Shown: positions 9,173-18,287 of the stretch, one piece after another
How positions within the stretch are numbered: the stretch's first letter is position 1
Layout of the letters: every line of letters starts with the position of its first letter
NCBI RefSeq assembly: GCF_000515275.1
Contig: NZ_KI911560.1
Location: 930,001-994,000 of the forward strand
Source of the DNA: Methylophilus sp. 5
GTDB lineage: Bacteria > Pseudomonadota > Gammaproteobacteria > Burkholderiales > Methylophilaceae
Direction of reading: 5' to 3'
Length of the DNA: 64,000 nt
The notes under the pieces: model-generated
Database searches by the model: none
What the model was told of the DNA's origin: nothing
Seen by the model: only the letters and a program-made list of their open reading frames with translations
Position numbers and translations under genes: made by a program

Positions 9173-9616
9173 TCAACCTAACGCAGCCTTAATCAAACCA
9201 GAGACTTTCGCCATATCTGCCTTGCCTGCCACTAGCGGCTTCACCGCACCAACCACTTTACCCATGTCTTTGGCACCCGCAGCACCAGTGTCAGCCACCA
9301 CTTTAGCGATGATGGTGTTAATTTCATCTTCACTCAACTGCGCAGGCAGATAGCCTTGCAACACAGTGACTTCAAACTTTTCCTGATCAGCCAGGTCATG
9401 CCGATTAGCACCTTCAAAAGCGGTAATCGAGTCACGGCGCTGCTTGAGCATTTTTTCAATGGCCGCAATCACAGCATCATCATCCAGCTCAATACGCTCA
9501 TCCACTTCGCGCTGCTTGATGGCAGCTTGCAGCAAACGAATCACACCCAGCTTAGGCATGTCCTTGGCCCGCATAGCGGTTTTCATGTCTTCGGTGATCT
9601 GTGCTTTCAGGCTCAT
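9173..9616 (-). CDS. yqeY: GatB/YqeY-domain protein
   Basis: A 147-residue protein with the YqeY fold: an N-terminal helical part (MSLKAQITEDMKTAMRAKD, LGVIRLLQAAIKQREVDER) and a C-terminal GatB tail-like part ending in GKADMAKVSGLIKAAL. The tail domain binds tRNA in the GatCAB amidotransferase. The precise role of free-standing YqeY is not settled. It sits between rpsU and dnaG, a placement common in betaproteobacteria, and probably shares their transcripts in part, since a hairpin terminator follows rpsU. Confidence 0.93.
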   Translation of the reverse strand: MSLKAQITEDMKTAMRAKDMPKLGVIRLLQAAIKQREVDERIELDDDAVIAAIEKMLKQRRDSITAFEGANRHDLADQEKFEVTVLQGYLPAQLSEDEINTIIAKVVADTGAAGAKDMGKVVGAVKPLVAGKADMAKVSGLIKAALG

Positions 9617-9662
9617 AGAATGCTCTTTATCTGCGTAAACCGCGGCTAAAAATTAAGGCTTT

Positions 9663-9696
9663 AAAAAAGCTAAAGGTTGCGGAAACCCACAACCTT
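9663..9696 (-). terminator. Terminator/attenuator downstream of rpsU
   Basis: A stem AAGGTTG/CAACCTT (9673-9679 with 9690-9696) is followed on the minus strand by TAGCTTTTTT. It lies between rpsU and yqeY and would reduce read-through, so rpsU can be made in excess of dnaG and rpoD, as in E. coli. Confidence 0.75.
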
Positions 9697-9704
9697 CGCA
9701 TTGC

Positions 9705-9729
9705 CGGTTAACCTGAAAACGGTTAACCG
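9705..9729 (-). repeat. Perfect 9-bp inverted repeat after rpsU stop
   Basis: CGGTTAACC (9705-9713) and GGTTAACCG (9721-9729) can form a hairpin 20 bp after the rpsU stop. There is no T-run, so it is probably an RNA 3'-end stabiliser or processing site ahead of the true terminator. Confidence 0.5.
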
Positions 9730-9749
9730 TGATGACACATCCACTAAAA

Positions 9750-9962
9750 TTAGTAGAGTTTTGTCGGCAACTGTTGGTTGCGCAGACGGCGGTACTGACG
9801 CTTAACTGCAGCAGCCGCTTTACGTTTACGTTCCCAAGTTGGTTTTTCGTAGAACTCGCGTGCACGCAAGTCGTTCAACAAACCGGTTTTTTCAATCAAA
9901 CGCTTGAAGCGGCGCATTGCAACATCAAACGGTTCGTTCTCTTTCACACGAATAGCGGTCAT
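9750..9962 (-). CDS. rpsU: 30S ribosomal protein S21
   Basis: A 70-residue basic protein, the standard S21 length. The start [20 protein letters not shown] and the Arg/Lys-rich C-terminus are diagnostic. S21 helps initiate translation through the 16S 3' end. First gene of the macromolecular synthesis unit. The ~150 bp between it and the divergent tsaD must carry both promoters. Confidence 0.97.
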   Translation of the reverse strand: MTAIRVKENEPFDVAMRRFKRLIEKTGLLNDLRAREFYEKPTWERKRKAAAAVKRQYRRLRNQQLPTKLY

Positions 9963-10110
9963 GTAAATCCCTATCCTTCAAAAATGGTTAGTAACTTGTT
10001 AGTCGATTTAGTGCTTGCGGATTGATGCAGCACTGAAAACCGCGTATTCTATCGCGCTTATTTGGATTTATCAATCATTTCCGCAAAATATTGTATGCGA
10101 GAAAGATCTT

Positions 10111-11133
10111 ATGTTGGTGTTGGGGATTGAATCTTCCTGTGATGAGACAGGTGTAGCGCTGTATGACACACGCCGCGGGCTACTTGCGCACGCGCTGCAC
10201 TCACAAATTGACATGCATGCCGCCTATGGTGGTGTCGTCCCTGAACTAGCCTCGCGTGACCATATTCGCCGCGCGTTACCCCTCACACAACAAGTGCTGG
10301 CAGAGGCCGATAAAACCCTGCAAGACATTGAAGGCATTGCTTACACCCAAGGCCCTGGCCTGGCTGGCGCCCTGCTCGTTGGCACCAGCATTGCACAATC
10401 ACTGGCCATGGCACTGAATGTGCCCTCTATTGGCGTGCACCACCTCGAAGGCCACTTATTGGCAGCCATGCTGGAAGAAAACCCACCTGCGTTCCCGTTT
10501 GTCGCCTTATTGGTATCAGGCGGCCACAGCCAGTTGATGCGCGTAGACGGTATCGGCCAATATGAACTACTGGGCGACACCCTAGACGACGCCGCAGGCG
10601 AAGCGTTTGATAAAACCGCCAAATTATTGGGCCTGGGTTACCCGGGTGGTCCGGCCGTCTCCAAGCTGGCTGACCAGGGTAAACCGCGCTTTCAGCTGCC
10701 TCGCCCCATGCTCCATAGCCCGGATTTAAACTTTAGCTTTAGTGGCCTCAAAACCGCTGTGCTCACCTTGGTCAACAACCAGCCACAACTGGATGATGAA
10801 ACCGTCAAAGATATTGCCTGGGAATTTCAGGAGTCAGTCACCGAGATATTGGTACACAAATGCATGAAAGCACTCAAGCAGACCAAACTGAAACGCCTGG
10901 TCGTTTCTGGTGGTGTCGGCGCCAACAAGCGTTTACGCATCAGACTCAATGAAGCAGCCAGCAAGCGCGGCATCAGCGTCAGTTATCCGAGGCTAGAATT
11001 TTGCACCGACAACGGCGCCATGATTGCCTTTGCCGGTGCCATGCGGTTGCACGCCATGCAGGCAGTGAAACAGGATTACAGCTTTAGCATCCGCCCGCGC
11101 TGGGATTTATCCGAACTGACTGCGCCAGCCTAG
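10111..11133 (+). CDS. tsaD: tRNA N6-threonylcarbamoyladenosine transferase TsaD
   Basis: Transfers the threonylcarbamoyl group to A37 of ANN-decoding tRNAs, with TsaB and TsaE. The start is set at the ATG followed by [13 protein letters not shown], the invariant N-terminus, with GAGAAAG upstream. An in-frame codon 96 bp earlier gives an unconserved extension. From this start the protein has 340 residues. The iron-binding HHLEGH lies at ~110-115 and LVSGGHSQL and [13 protein letters not shown] build the ASKHA ATP site. Divergent from rpsU, convergent with plsY. Confidence 0.97.
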   Translation: MLVLGIESSCDETGVALYDTRRGLLAHALHSQIDMHAAYGGVVPELASRDHIRRALPLTQQVLAEADKTLQDIEGIAYTQGPGLAGALLVGTSIAQSLAMALNVPSIGVHHLEGHLLAAMLEENPPAFPFVALLVSGGHSQLMRVDGIGQYELLGDTLDDAAGEAFDKTAKLLGLGYPGGPAVSKLADQGKPRFQLPRPMLHSPDLNFSFSGLKTAVLTLVNNQPQLDDETVKDIAWEFQESVTEILVHKCMKALKQTKLKRLVVSGGVGANKRLRIRLNEAASKRGISVSYPRLEFCTDNGAMIAFAGAMRLHAMQAVKQDYSFSIRPRWDLSELTAPA

Positions 11134-11142
11134 CCGCAGCAG

Positions 11143-11754
11143 TCACTTTTTACCGAAGCGCGCCTCAGTGCCTGCCAGCAGTTTTTCAATATTGGATTGA
11201 TGGCGAATAATCAGAAACGCCGCCATCACAACCACCACCGCGACATACACTGGATACGGCGATAAAAACTGCCAGGCGATAATAGGCGATAGCGCCGCTG
11301 CCACCAATGCTGATAACGAAGAAATCCGGCTAATCAAGAATACTGCCAACCAAACGGCTACCACACTCAACGCCAGCCAGCCGGAGAAGGCAATCATGAC
11401 ACCTAGCGCCGTCGCCACACCTTTACCGCCCTTAAACTTATGGTAAATGGGGTACAAATGACCCAAAAACACCGCCAAACCAACCAGCGCCACCACGTCC
11501 ATCAACATCCCCGCCTGCAATGCCAACCAAGCTGGCAACCAGCCTTTAAACACATCGCCCAGCAAGGTCAAAATGGCGGCTGATTTTTTACCACTGCGTG
11601 CCACATTAGTCGCGCCAATATTGCCGCTACCTACCGTGCGCGGGTCAGGCAAGCGATACAGCTTGCTCACGATGATGCCAAAGGCAATCGACCCAATCAA
11701 ATAAGCCGCCACTATCCATACCAGCGCCTCAATATCAAACCCAATTTCGTTCAT
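11143..11754 (-). CDS. plsY: Glycerol-3-phosphate acyltransferase PlsY
   Basis: Inner-membrane enzyme that makes lysophosphatidic acid from acyl-phosphate and glycerol-3-phosphate. It has about 203 residues from the ATG at 11754. A GTG 39 bp upstream only adds an unconserved leader. Motifs are GSGNIGATNVARSGKK (phosphate loop), FKGGKGVATALG and about five or six membrane helices. Stops 9 bp from the tsaD stop, tail to tail. Confidence 0.96.
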   Translation of the reverse strand: MNEIGFDIEALVWIVAAYLIGSIAFGIIVSKLYRLPDPRTVGSGNIGATNVARSGKKSAAILTLLGDVFKGWLPAWLALQAGMLMDVVALVGLAVFLGHLYPIYHKFKGGKGVATALGVMIAFSGWLALSVVAVWLAVFLISRISSLSALVAAALSPIIAWQFLSPYPVYVAVVVVMAAFLIIRHQSNIEKLLAGTEARFGKK

Positions 11755-11866
11755 GCTTAATCCCAATGTAATACAGCCGCTTATGCCAGCCACTGCACGA
11801 TGTTGTATGATGCCGAATCATACTGGATTCCGGCCTGTGCGGAAATAACAACAAGGATCAGCGTTG

Positions 11867-12217
11867 ATGGATATTATCTTTCTCGAACAAGTAAAAGTGC
11901 AAACCAAACTCGGCGTGCCGGAGTGGGAGCGTGCAGTGGCACAAACCGTGATTCTGGATATTGAAATCGGTTATGACTTTAGCAAAGCCTGCCAGACAGA
12001 TGCGATTGAAGACACCATTGATTATGGCCAGGTAGCGAACCGTATACGCGAGACCTTGGCAGAAAACAGCTTTAAACTCGTAGAAGCGCTAGGCGAGCAT
12101 GTGTGCCAGCTGATTTTGCAGGAATTTAAAGCGCAGAATGTGAAATTGAAAGTGAGTAAACCGGGGATATTGCCGGGACTGAAGGCTTTGGGCATTCAGA
12201 TTTACCGTACGGCTTAA
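11867..12217 (+). CDS. folB: Dihydroneopterin aldolase FolB
   Basis: Folate pathway enzyme cleaving 7,8-dihydroneopterin. 116 residues, normal size. DIIFLEQVKVQTKLGVPEWER, the IDYGQV block, and KLVEALGEHVC with the catalytic-region Glu are typical. AAGGA sits 9 bp before the ATG. A TTG just before it is less likely. Starts opposite plsY and faces the repeat-rich gap that follows. Confidence 0.95.
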   Translation: MDIIFLEQVKVQTKLGVPEWERAVAQTVILDIEIGYDFSKACQTDAIEDTIDYGQVANRIRETLAENSFKLVEALGEHVCQLILQEFKAQNVKLKVSKPGILPGLKALGIQIYRTA

Positions 12218-12229
12218 ACTTAAAGTTTC

Positions 12230-12774
12230 TTTCGCCTTATTGGCGAGTTACTTTTTTTGCTTGCCCCAAAAAAGTAACCAAAAAGAGGGCACCCAGCCAT
12301 CACGGCCTTCGGCTCCCTTGCGTTGCTCAACAAAATAAGCGGTCACGAAACTCGCCCTAGCAGCTTGCACAACCCGCAAGCTGCCGCGGAGCTCAGACAG
12401 TCGCTCCCTCTACTCTTATTTTGTCTCCGCTACTCAGCGTGATGGAATGGGATTATTCTCGCCAAACTCACATCACATAAATACAGATGGTTCAAAAACC
12501 AGATTATTTCCTCTTCAATTCGCTAGCGTTGCAGTCGCATGGTGTTCGGGGCCCCCATCTGCCGCGCCGAGTAGCGCAGGCGAAGTGGGAGTTTTCGGCC
12601 ATCGGCTGTTTGAGCTCCGCAACAAGCCACGAAGTGTGTGGCTTGTCAGGACGAGTTTCGATGGACGCCCACTTTGACGAGCAACGCAGGAATCAAGCGG
12701 AAGCTGGGGTGCATTTCTTTTGGTTACTTGTTCTTTGGGCAAGCAAAGAAAAGTAACTCGCCAACAAGGCGAAA
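12230..12774. repeat. Long inverted-repeat element, copy 1 (MITE-like)
   Basis: About 545 bp with ~70-bp imperfect terminal inverted repeats: 12230-12297 reads inward from TTCGCCTTATTGGCGAGTTA, and 12703-12774 is its inverse. Inner blocks are also inverted (GAAACTCG against CGAGTTTC; the GGAGCTC blocks), so nearly the whole element could fold into one hairpin. A second copy lies at 45948-46494 in the same orientation. The short reading frames inside are not conserved between copies, so it is non-coding. Together with flanking homology and a REP it fills the folB-xerD gap (12218-12928). Confidence 0.85.
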
Positions 12775-12892
12775 AGCAATATCACAAAAAATCTCAAACG
12801 CATGCGCATCAATGCCCACCCTGCGACTCTAAAGGCGAAAAGAAACCGTCCAATCAAAGAACAACCTTTTATTGCAATCTCACCATGCCTGG

Positions 12893-12912
12893 ATTCCGGC
12901 CGACGCCGGAAT
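12893..12912. repeat. REP-like palindrome
   Basis: ATTCCGGC-CGAC-GCCGGAAT, an 8-bp perfect stem followed by GACG. The same sequence with a CTAC loop occurs at 46614-46633, beside the other long inverted-repeat copy. REP-type palindromes with this core are common in betaproteobacteria (recollection). Confidence 0.75.
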
Positions 12913-12928
12913 GACGACTCAGAGAAAA

Positions 12929-13846
12929 TCACCCCCTAGGATGATGCACCTTATGCAACTGCTGTAACCTCTCCCTCGCCACATGCGTATAAATCTGCGT
13001 CGTCGAAATATCCGCATGCCCCAACAGCATCTGCACCACCCGCAAATCCGCGCCATGATTGAGCAAATGCGTCGCAAACGCATGCCGCAACACATGCGGG
13101 CTAATATGCTGCGAAATACCTGCCTGCAAGGCGTAACGCTGAATAATATGCCAAAAAGCATGCCTGGTCATGGCTCCACCACGTGTGGTAACAAACACGG
13201 CATCACTCAAGCCACCTTTCAATATCTCCGGCCGCGCAATCGCCAGGTAGCGGTCTATCCACTCGGCAGCTTCTTGCCCCATCGGTACCAGCCGGGTTTT
13301 ACTGCCTTTGCCAGTGACGCGCACCACGCCATCTTGCGTGCTGACTTCGGCAATACTCACATTCACCAGCTCAGAAACGCGCAAACCACTGGCATAGAGT
13401 AACTCAAGCATGGCGCGGTCGCGTAAGCCCAAGGGCACGTTGACATCTGGCGCGTGCAACAAGTCTTCTACCTGTGACTCACTCAAGGTTTTAGGCAGTG
13501 ACTTCGGCATTTTGGGCGCTTCAATATGCAGCGTCGGGTCTTGCTTGATCAGATTTGCCAATAAGGCATAACGATAAAAACGACGCAGGGTCGCAATCAG
13601 GCGATTAATGCTCCTGACCTTGACCAAGGGAAAGCGATAAGCAATGTACTCTTGCACATGCGGCGACTGCACTTGCCACAATGGCAGTTGATGCTTGCTG
13701 CACCACTCGGCAAAGCCTTTTAAATCATTACGGTAGCTGGATAAGGTATTGGCCGACAAGCCATCTTCCAGCCAGAGCTGATCAATAAAGGCATCAATTT
13801 CAGGCGCACTGGCTGTGGCCGCTAAAGAATTCTTTTTTTGCTGCAT
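12929..13846 (-). CDS. xerD: Site-specific tyrosine recombinase XerD
   Basis: Resolves chromosome dimers at dif with XerC. Of 305 residues, the N-terminal SAM-like core-binding domain has IDQLWLEDGLSANTLSSYRNDL, a wording I associate with XerD rather than XerC. The C-terminal catalytic domain shows the family R-K-H-R-H-Y set in SGLRVSEL, TGKGSKTRLVP, HVLRHAFATHLL, LGHADISTTQIYTH. It is a housekeeping copy, not an island integrase, since it lies among core genes next to ogt. Gap to ogt is 5 bp. Confidence 0.95.
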   Translation of the reverse strand: MQQKKNSLAATASAPEIDAFIDQLWLEDGLSANTLSSYRNDLKGFAEWCSKHQLPLWQVQSPHVQEYIAYRFPLVKVRSINRLIATLRRFYRYALLANLIKQDPTLHIEAPKMPKSLPKTLSESQVEDLLHAPDVNVPLGLRDRAMLELLYASGLRVSELVNVSIAEVSTQDGVVRVTGKGSKTRLVPMGQEAAEWIDRYLAIARPEILKGGLSDAVFVTTRGGAMTRHAFWHIIQRYALQAGISQHISPHVLRHAFATHLLNHGADLRVVQMLLGHADISTTQIYTHVARERLQQLHKVHHPRG

Positions 13847-13851
13847 CCGTT

Positions 13852-14328
13852 TTATTTACTGCCTTGCTCATGTGCCAGCAGCCAGCGCTTGATGTCCAAG
13901 CCGCCAGCGATGCCTTGCATAAACCCACCCAGGCCGTTGCTGGCCACAATACGGTGACAAGGGTTAAACAAAGGCAACGGATTAGCCCCGCACGCATTGG
14001 CCACCGCACGCGGGCCAGATTGCACAGCGGCTGCCAACTCGCCATAAGTGCGTGTTTCACCGACGGGAATCTCGCGCATGGCCTGCCAGACACGCTGTTG
14101 AAATGGCGTGCCACGACTGGCGGCAATCGGCTGCCAATGATATGCCGGGTTATCCAGATAAGCAGCGACCTGATCAGCCACTATTTGCGCACGCGGGTTT
14201 GGGTTTGTTTTTACGGGCAAGGCATGCAGTAAAAACTGCAGCGTTTCGCCGGTGCCATCACAGCGCACACCAACGAAGCCAAAAGGCGCCGGCACCAAGG
14301 CATCGAGTGCATCATCAAGGTTGTTCAT
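13852..14328 (-). CDS. ogt: Methylated-DNA--protein-cysteine methyltransferase
   Basis: Suicide repair enzyme removing O6-alkyl groups from guanine. The start is placed at the ATG at 14328. A longer frame would begin inside the rplS terminator (14388-14418) and so is rejected. This gives 158 residues. The catalytic cysteine lies in FNPCHRIVASNG. GTPFQQRVWQAMREIPVGETRTYGELA is the DNA-binding helix region. The ribonuclease-H-like N-terminal part is short, as in Ogt/AGT proteins without an AraC domain. Upstream of xerD, 5-bp gap. Confidence 0.93.
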   Translation of the reverse strand: MNNLDDALDALVPAPFGFVGVRCDGTGETLQFLLHALPVKTNPNPRAQIVADQVAAYLDNPAYHWQPIAASRGTPFQQRVWQAMREIPVGETRTYGELAAAVQSGPRAVANACGANPLPLFNPCHRIVASNGLGGFMQGIAGGLDIKRWLLAHEQGSK

Positions 14329-14387
14329 GACACGTATTAAACTGTAATCTCGCTCTGGCTGCAACTCACGATGCGGTGCACTGGCAA

Positions 14388-14418
14388 TAAAAAAGCCCTT
14401 CTGATGAAGGGCTTTTTT
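14388..14418 (-). terminator. Rho-independent terminator of the rpsP-rimM-trmD-rplS operon
   Basis: A 10-bp stem (AAAAGCCCTT at 14391-14400, AAGGGCTTTT at 14407-14416) is followed on the minus strand by a T-run. It begins about 15 bp after the rplS stop. Confidence 0.88.
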
Positions 14419-14432
14419 GTGCAACGTTTAAA

Positions 14433-14822
14433 TTAACCGTTGTTTGCAGCGATGTCTTTTTCGCGAGCAACCAATTTTTCTTTAATACGTGCAGATTTAC
14501 CTGAACGCTCACGCAAGTAGTACAGTTTAGCGCGGCGAACGTCACCACGGCGCTTCACTTCGATAGAAGCGATTTGTGGAGAGTAAGTCTGGAATGTACG
14601 CTCAACGCCTTCACCTGAAGAGATTTTACGCACGATGAATGATGAGTTCAGGCCACGGTTACGCTTGGCGATGACAACACCTTCGTAAGCCTGCACACGT
14701 TTACGTGTACCTTCAACCACGTTTACACCAACAATCACTGTGTCGCCTGGTGCAAAGCTAGGGATTGTTTTGTTTAAACGAGCAATTTCTTCTTGCTCTA
14801 ACATTTTAATAATGTCTGCCAT
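14433..14822 (-). CDS. rplS: 50S ribosomal protein L19
   Basis: 129 residues from ATG 14822, which is preceded by AAAAGGAA at good spacing. The upstream in-frame codon at 14870 is not conserved. [34 protein letters not shown] and [18 protein letters not shown] are the L19 signature. Last gene of rpsP-rimM-trmD-rplS, but 168 bp from trmD because of an inserted repeat. Confidence 0.97.
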   Translation of the reverse strand: MADIIKMLEQEEIARLNKTIPSFAPGDTVIVGVNVVEGTRKRVQAYEGVVIAKRNRGLNSSFIVRKISSGEGVERTFQTYSPQIASIEVKRRGDVRRAKLYYLRERSGKSARIKEKLVAREKDIAANNG

Positions 14823-14870
14823 TTTGGTTCCTTTTAATTGTAAAGAGCTCGTTCCTACTCCCAAGACCAT

Positions 14871-14990
14871 TTATTCAAGACTACACGTGCCGTCTACTGC
14901 GTTGCACGGTGCTCAACATCCTCATGTACTCCAGTACATTCCGGTGTTTGCGCGCCGCGCGCCTTGTATCCCATCACGCTCGTTCTTGAC
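14871..14990. repeat. Intergenic palindrome-bearing repeat between trmD and rplS
   Basis: Contains the perfect palindrome ATGTACTCCAGTACAT (14924-14939) inside a tract I recall as a widespread proteobacterial intergenic repeat (…CATCCTCATGTACT…ACATTCCGGTG…). It has no credible reading frame. It lies within a conserved ribosomal operon, so it may affect trmD-rplS mRNA processing. Its repeat nature cannot be shown from this single copy. Confidence 0.45.
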
Positions 14991-15734
14991 TCAATTGCCT
15001 TGGCTATCTTTGAGTAGCCTAGCCTCTTCTTTCGTCAACGGCCTTGCGGCCAATAAATCAGGGCGTTTTTCCCTGGTTAGCAGTAGCGATTGCTGTAATC
15101 GCCATTGTCTAATCTTTTCGTGATGCCCGGAAAGTAATACCTCGGGCACCTTCAATCCTGCAAATTCTTCCGGGCGCGTGTAGTGCGGATAATCAAGCAG
15201 ACCGTTCACAAACGAATCTTCCTGCGCCGAATCGGCATCACCCAACGCACCTGGCAATTGCCGGATAATCGCATCCAGCAACACCATGGCGGGCAACTCA
15301 CCGCCACTTAACACATAGTCACCAATAGAGATTTCCTCATCCACCAGTGTATCCAGCACACGCTGGTCTACCCCTTCATAGCGGCTGGCCAACAACACCA
15401 GCCCCTGACATTTTTTTAGCTGCATCACTTTTTCGTGTGTCAGCGGTTGACCACGCGGTGATAAATGCACCACCCTCGCCATCAATCCTTGCGCCTGCAA
15501 TCGCGCGCGCGCATCACCAATCGCAGCAGCCAGCGGTTCGGCCAGCATCACCATGCCAGGGCCACCACCATAAGGTCTATCATCCACCGTATGATGCACG
15601 TCCTGCGTATATTGGCGCGGATTAGTCAGCGTTAACTGATACAACCCTCGCTGCCTGGCACGGCTGGTAATTCCATACTCAGTCAGCGCTAAAAACATCT
15701 CAGGAAACAAACTGATGACTTCAATCTGCATCAT
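14991..15734 (-). CDS. trmD: tRNA (guanine-N1)-methyltransferase TrmD
   Basis: Makes m1G37 in tRNA and prevents +1 frameshifts. About 247 residues from tandem ATGs at 15734/15731. A more distal codon would overlap rimM. The deep trefoil-knot SPOUT region is visible as [25 protein letters not shown] and [17 protein letters not shown]. The C-terminal domain carries [13 protein letters not shown]. Third gene of the rpsP operon. Confidence 0.97.
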   Translation of the reverse strand: MMQIEVISLFPEMFLALTEYGITSRARQRGLYQLTLTNPRQYTQDVHHTVDDRPYGGGPGMVMLAEPLAAAIGDARARLQAQGLMARVVHLSPRGQPLTHEKVMQLKKCQGLVLLASRYEGVDQRVLDTLVDEEISIGDYVLSGGELPAMVLLDAIIRQLPGALGDADSAQEDSFVNGLLDYPHYTRPEEFAGLKVPEVLLSGHHEKIRQWRLQQSLLLTREKRPDLLAARPLTKEEARLLKDSQGN

Positions 15735-15766
15735 GAGACTTTGGTTTGCATGTAAACGGCCTTCTT

Positions 15767-16318
15767 TTAAAAATCGGCATCCCAATCAACCAGCACCGTA
15801 CCTGCTTGCACATTTACTTCTGGCACCGCGTCATTGGTAAATGGCACCAGACGCTCGCGGTACTCCTGACGCAGCTTGCCATCTTTACCTTCAATACTGC
15901 TTGACTGCTCTTCACGCACCACGAGTACATCGTTGGCGCCCGTTTCAAGCACCTGCGTAATTTTACCAAAAGCCACACCCTGCTTATTGGTCACACTCAA
16001 TCCAATCAAGTCTGACCAGTAATACTCACCTTCTTCAGGCGTAGGCAGCGACTCACGCGGCACTGCAATCTGCTGCCCTTTGAGGCTAAATGCGGCATCG
16101 CGATCAGCCACGCCAGCCAGCTTGATCACCAACACATCATTGTGAAGCTTGGCTTCTTCTACCGTCACTTCACGCCAATTGGGTGCTTTACCTACCCACC
16201 AGGCGTCATAATCAAGCAGGCCGTCCAGATGCTCGGTATCCGGCACGACTTTCACCCAGCCATAAACGCCATATGGGGCGACGATGCGCCCCATTACGAC
16301 CATGTTTTCAGACGCCAT
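15767..16318 (-). CDS. rimM: 16S rRNA processing protein RimM
   Basis: Assembly factor for the 30S head that binds S19. 183 residues. The RimM N-terminal beta-barrel starts [18 protein letters not shown], and the PRC-barrel half has [11 protein letters not shown] and a C-terminal [19 protein letters not shown]. Follows rpsP with a 22-bp gap. Confidence 0.96.
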   Translation of the reverse strand: MASENMVVMGRIVAPYGVYGWVKVVPDTEHLDGLLDYDAWWVGKAPNWREVTVEEAKLHNDVLVIKLAGVADRDAAFSLKGQQIAVPRESLPTPEEGEYYWSDLIGLSVTNKQGVAFGKITQVLETGANDVLVVREEQSSSIEGKDGKLRQEYRERLVPFTNDAVPEVNVQAGTVLVDWDADF

Positions 16319-16340
16319 ATGAATTCAGGCGCTAAAACAA

Positions 16341-16790
16341 TTACTCAGCAGCTGGTGTTTCAGCAGCAGCAGCGGCGGCTTCCGCAGCGGCAGCAGCTTC
16401 AGCATCTGCTTTGGCCTTAGCGGCAGCTTCTGCGGCGGCGGCATCAGCTTCAGCTTTCAACTTGGCAGCGGCTTCAGCGATTGCTTTTTCTTTAGCAGCT
16501 TCGGCTTTGGCAACTTCTTTCGCCTTAACAGCAGCCATGCCTTCGGCGCCTTTAGCGTGAAATTTTACCAAACGTGCCACGGTCTCAGACAGTTGTGCAC
16601 CGTTGTCCACCCAGTATTGTGTACGTGCTTCATCGATACGCAAGCCTTCAGCGCCAGCGCGTGCAGATGGATTGTAGAAACCAACGCGCTCGATAAAACG
16701 ACCGTCACGACGGTTGCGGGAATCTGCCACAACCAGGCTGTAAAACGGGTTCTTTTTGGAGCCACCACGTGATAAACGAATAACGACCAT
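16341..16790 (-). CDS. rpsP: 30S ribosomal protein S16 with long Ala/Lys/Glu tail
   Basis: The first ~82 residues are a standard S16 ([37 protein letters not shown]). Instead of stopping at 80-90 residues, the protein continues for about 65 residues of Ala with Lys, then Ala with Glu, giving 149 in all. The tail is predicted helical or disordered. The frame is intact and the codons are in keeping with the gene. First gene of the rpsP-rimM-trmD-rplS operon. Confidence 0.96.
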   Translation of the reverse strand: MVVIRLSRGGSKKNPFYSLVVADSRNRRDGRFIERVGFYNPSARAGAEGLRIDEARTQYWVDNGAQLSETVARLVKFHAKGAEGMAAVKAKEVAKAEAAKEKAIAEAAAKLKAEADAAAAEAAAKAKADAEAAAAAEAAAAAAETPAAE

Positions 16791-16871
16791 AATCTTGTTC
16801 TCTTAAAATTGAATTTCTTTGCAGAAAGGCGCGGATTATACTTGATATTTAGAAAGCATGGCAAGTGTTTT

Positions 16872-17573
16872 TCACGTGCCAGAAGAAGTCTCTAGGTATG
16901 GCGTTGGGTCAGCCACTCCTGCTTGCGCAAAACCCACCTTGCGAAAACGGCAGGAGTCGCACACCCCGCAAGCAGCCCCTTGCTGATTGGCCTGGTAACA
17001 AGAGACGGTCAAGCCGTAATCCAACCCCAGCGCATGACCGCTACGGATAATATCTGCCTTGGTCATCTCAATCAATGGTGCATGCACCGTAATGGTCTGG
17101 CCTTCTACGGCGGCTTTAGTGGCCAGGTTGGCCATTTGCTGAAAAGCCTGCACATATTCGCCACGGCAATCCGGGTAACCCGAATAGTCGAGTGCATTCA
17201 CACCAATAAAAATATCACGTGCCTGCAATACCTCAGCCCAGGCCAACGCCAATGACAGCATAATGGTATTGCGCGCAGGCACATAAGTCACCGGAATACC
17301 TTGGGTTTCTTGTTCTGGTACGGCGATACTGCTGTCAGTTAAAGCCGAGCCGCCAAACAGTGACAAATCAAGCTGCACGGTTTTATGCTCAGTGGCGCCT
17401 AATGCGGCGGCCACGCGTTGTGCCGCCACCAGCTCGACATTGTGGCGCTGGTGATAATCCAGGCTTAGGCAATAACAGTCGTAACCCTGTGATTTGGCAA
17501 TCGCCAGCACCGTGCTGGAATCCAGCCCGCCAGACAATAAAATAACTGCTTTTGGTTTGTTTGATACGGCCAA
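16872..17573 (-). CDS. queC: 7-cyano-7-deazaguanine synthase QueC
   Basis: Makes preQ0 from CDG with ATP and ammonia, for queuosine. 233 residues. The PP-loop is [11 protein letters not shown]. The zinc cluster is near the C-terminus ([18 protein letters not shown]). Two bp after queE, so co-transcribed. No preQ1 riboswitch was seen upstream. Confidence 0.96.
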   Translation of the reverse strand: MAVSNKPKAVILLSGGLDSSTVLAIAKSQGYDCYCLSLDYHQRHNVELVAAQRVAAALGATEHKTVQLDLSLFGGSALTDSSIAVPEQETQGIPVTYVPARNTIMLSLALAWAEVLQARDIFIGVNALDYSGYPDCRGEYVQAFQQMANLATKAAVEGQTITVHAPLIEMTKADIIRSGHALGLDYGLTVSCYQANQQGAACGVCDSCRFRKVGFAQAGVADPTPYLETSSGT

Positions 17574-17575
17574 AC

Positions 17576-18217
17576 TTATACTCCTTGCTTCTCGCCCCAG
17601 AGGATTTTGTGCAATTGCAATTGCATGCGCACCTTGAGGTGATCCTGCAAAATCCAGCTGGCTAATGTGTCGCCACTCACGTCATGAAAACTCGGTGAAA
17701 ACAGCTGGTCACAATCACCAATAAATGGCCGGGTTTGCAACATCTGCTTTGCCCAGTCGTAATCTTCACGGCTGCAAATCACCCATTTGACCTCATCGCC
17801 TGCTTTTAGCAACGGCAAGTTTTCCCAGCGGTTTTTTTCAACCTCACCAGAACCGGGGGTTTTAATGTCCATGATCACCTTAACGCGTGCATCTACCGCC
17901 GCAATGTCCATGGCACCACTGGTCTCGAGCGAGACCTGATACCCGCCATCGCTCAATCTGGTCAACAATTCGATGCATGGCTTTTGTGCCAATGGCTCGC
18001 CACCCGTCACACAGACATATGGCGTGTCGTAGGCCGAAATCTGCTGCATGATGTCATCCAGCGTCATATTGCTGCCACCTTTAAACGCGTATTCGGTATC
18101 ACAATAACCACAACGCAGTGGGCAACCAGTGAGGCGGATAAAAATAGTAGGCAGGCCAACGCGTGAGCTTTCGCCCTGCAATGAGTAAAAAATCTCGAAA
18201 ATTCTGAGTGTGGTCAT
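17576..18217 (-). CDS. queE: 7-carboxy-7-deazaguanine synthase QueE
   Basis: Radical-SAM enzyme converting CPH4 to CDG. 213 residues. [15 protein letters not shown] holds the cluster-binding CxxxCxxC, and TGGEPLAQ is the SAM-binding GGE motif. FYSLQGES at the N-terminus is typical. Forms a two-gene unit with queC, downstream of a terminator. Confidence 0.96.
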   Translation of the reverse strand: MTTLRIFEIFYSLQGESSRVGLPTIFIRLTGCPLRCGYCDTEYAFKGGSNMTLDDIMQQISAYDTPYVCVTGGEPLAQKPCIELLTRLSDGGYQVSLETSGAMDIAAVDARVKVIMDIKTPGSGEVEKNRWENLPLLKAGDEVKWVICSREDYDWAKQMLQTRPFIGDCDQLFSPSFHDVSGDTLASWILQDHLKVRMQLQLHKILWGEKQGV

Positions 18218-18223
18218 GGGGAT

Positions 18224-18259
18224 ATAAAAAGTAAACGGGCAGATATTACTATCTGCCCG
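18224..18259 (-). terminator. Terminator of the tol-pal operon
   Basis: A 10-bp perfect stem (CGGGCAGATA 18236-18245, TATCTGCCCG 18250-18259) with a TTAC loop is followed on the minus strand by TTTACTTTTTATA. It lies just after cpoB and before queE. Confidence 0.8.
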
Positions 18260-18287
18260 CTATTATCGCCGAACTCGCGAAAATCTG

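Noticed and set aside
12447..12932. Several 60-90-residue frames between folB and xerD
   Set aside because: They fall in the long inverted-repeat element and are not kept between its two copies.
13852..14424. Longer ogt start at 14424
   Set aside because: It would begin within the rplS terminator hairpin and add unconserved residues; ATG 14328 fits the family.
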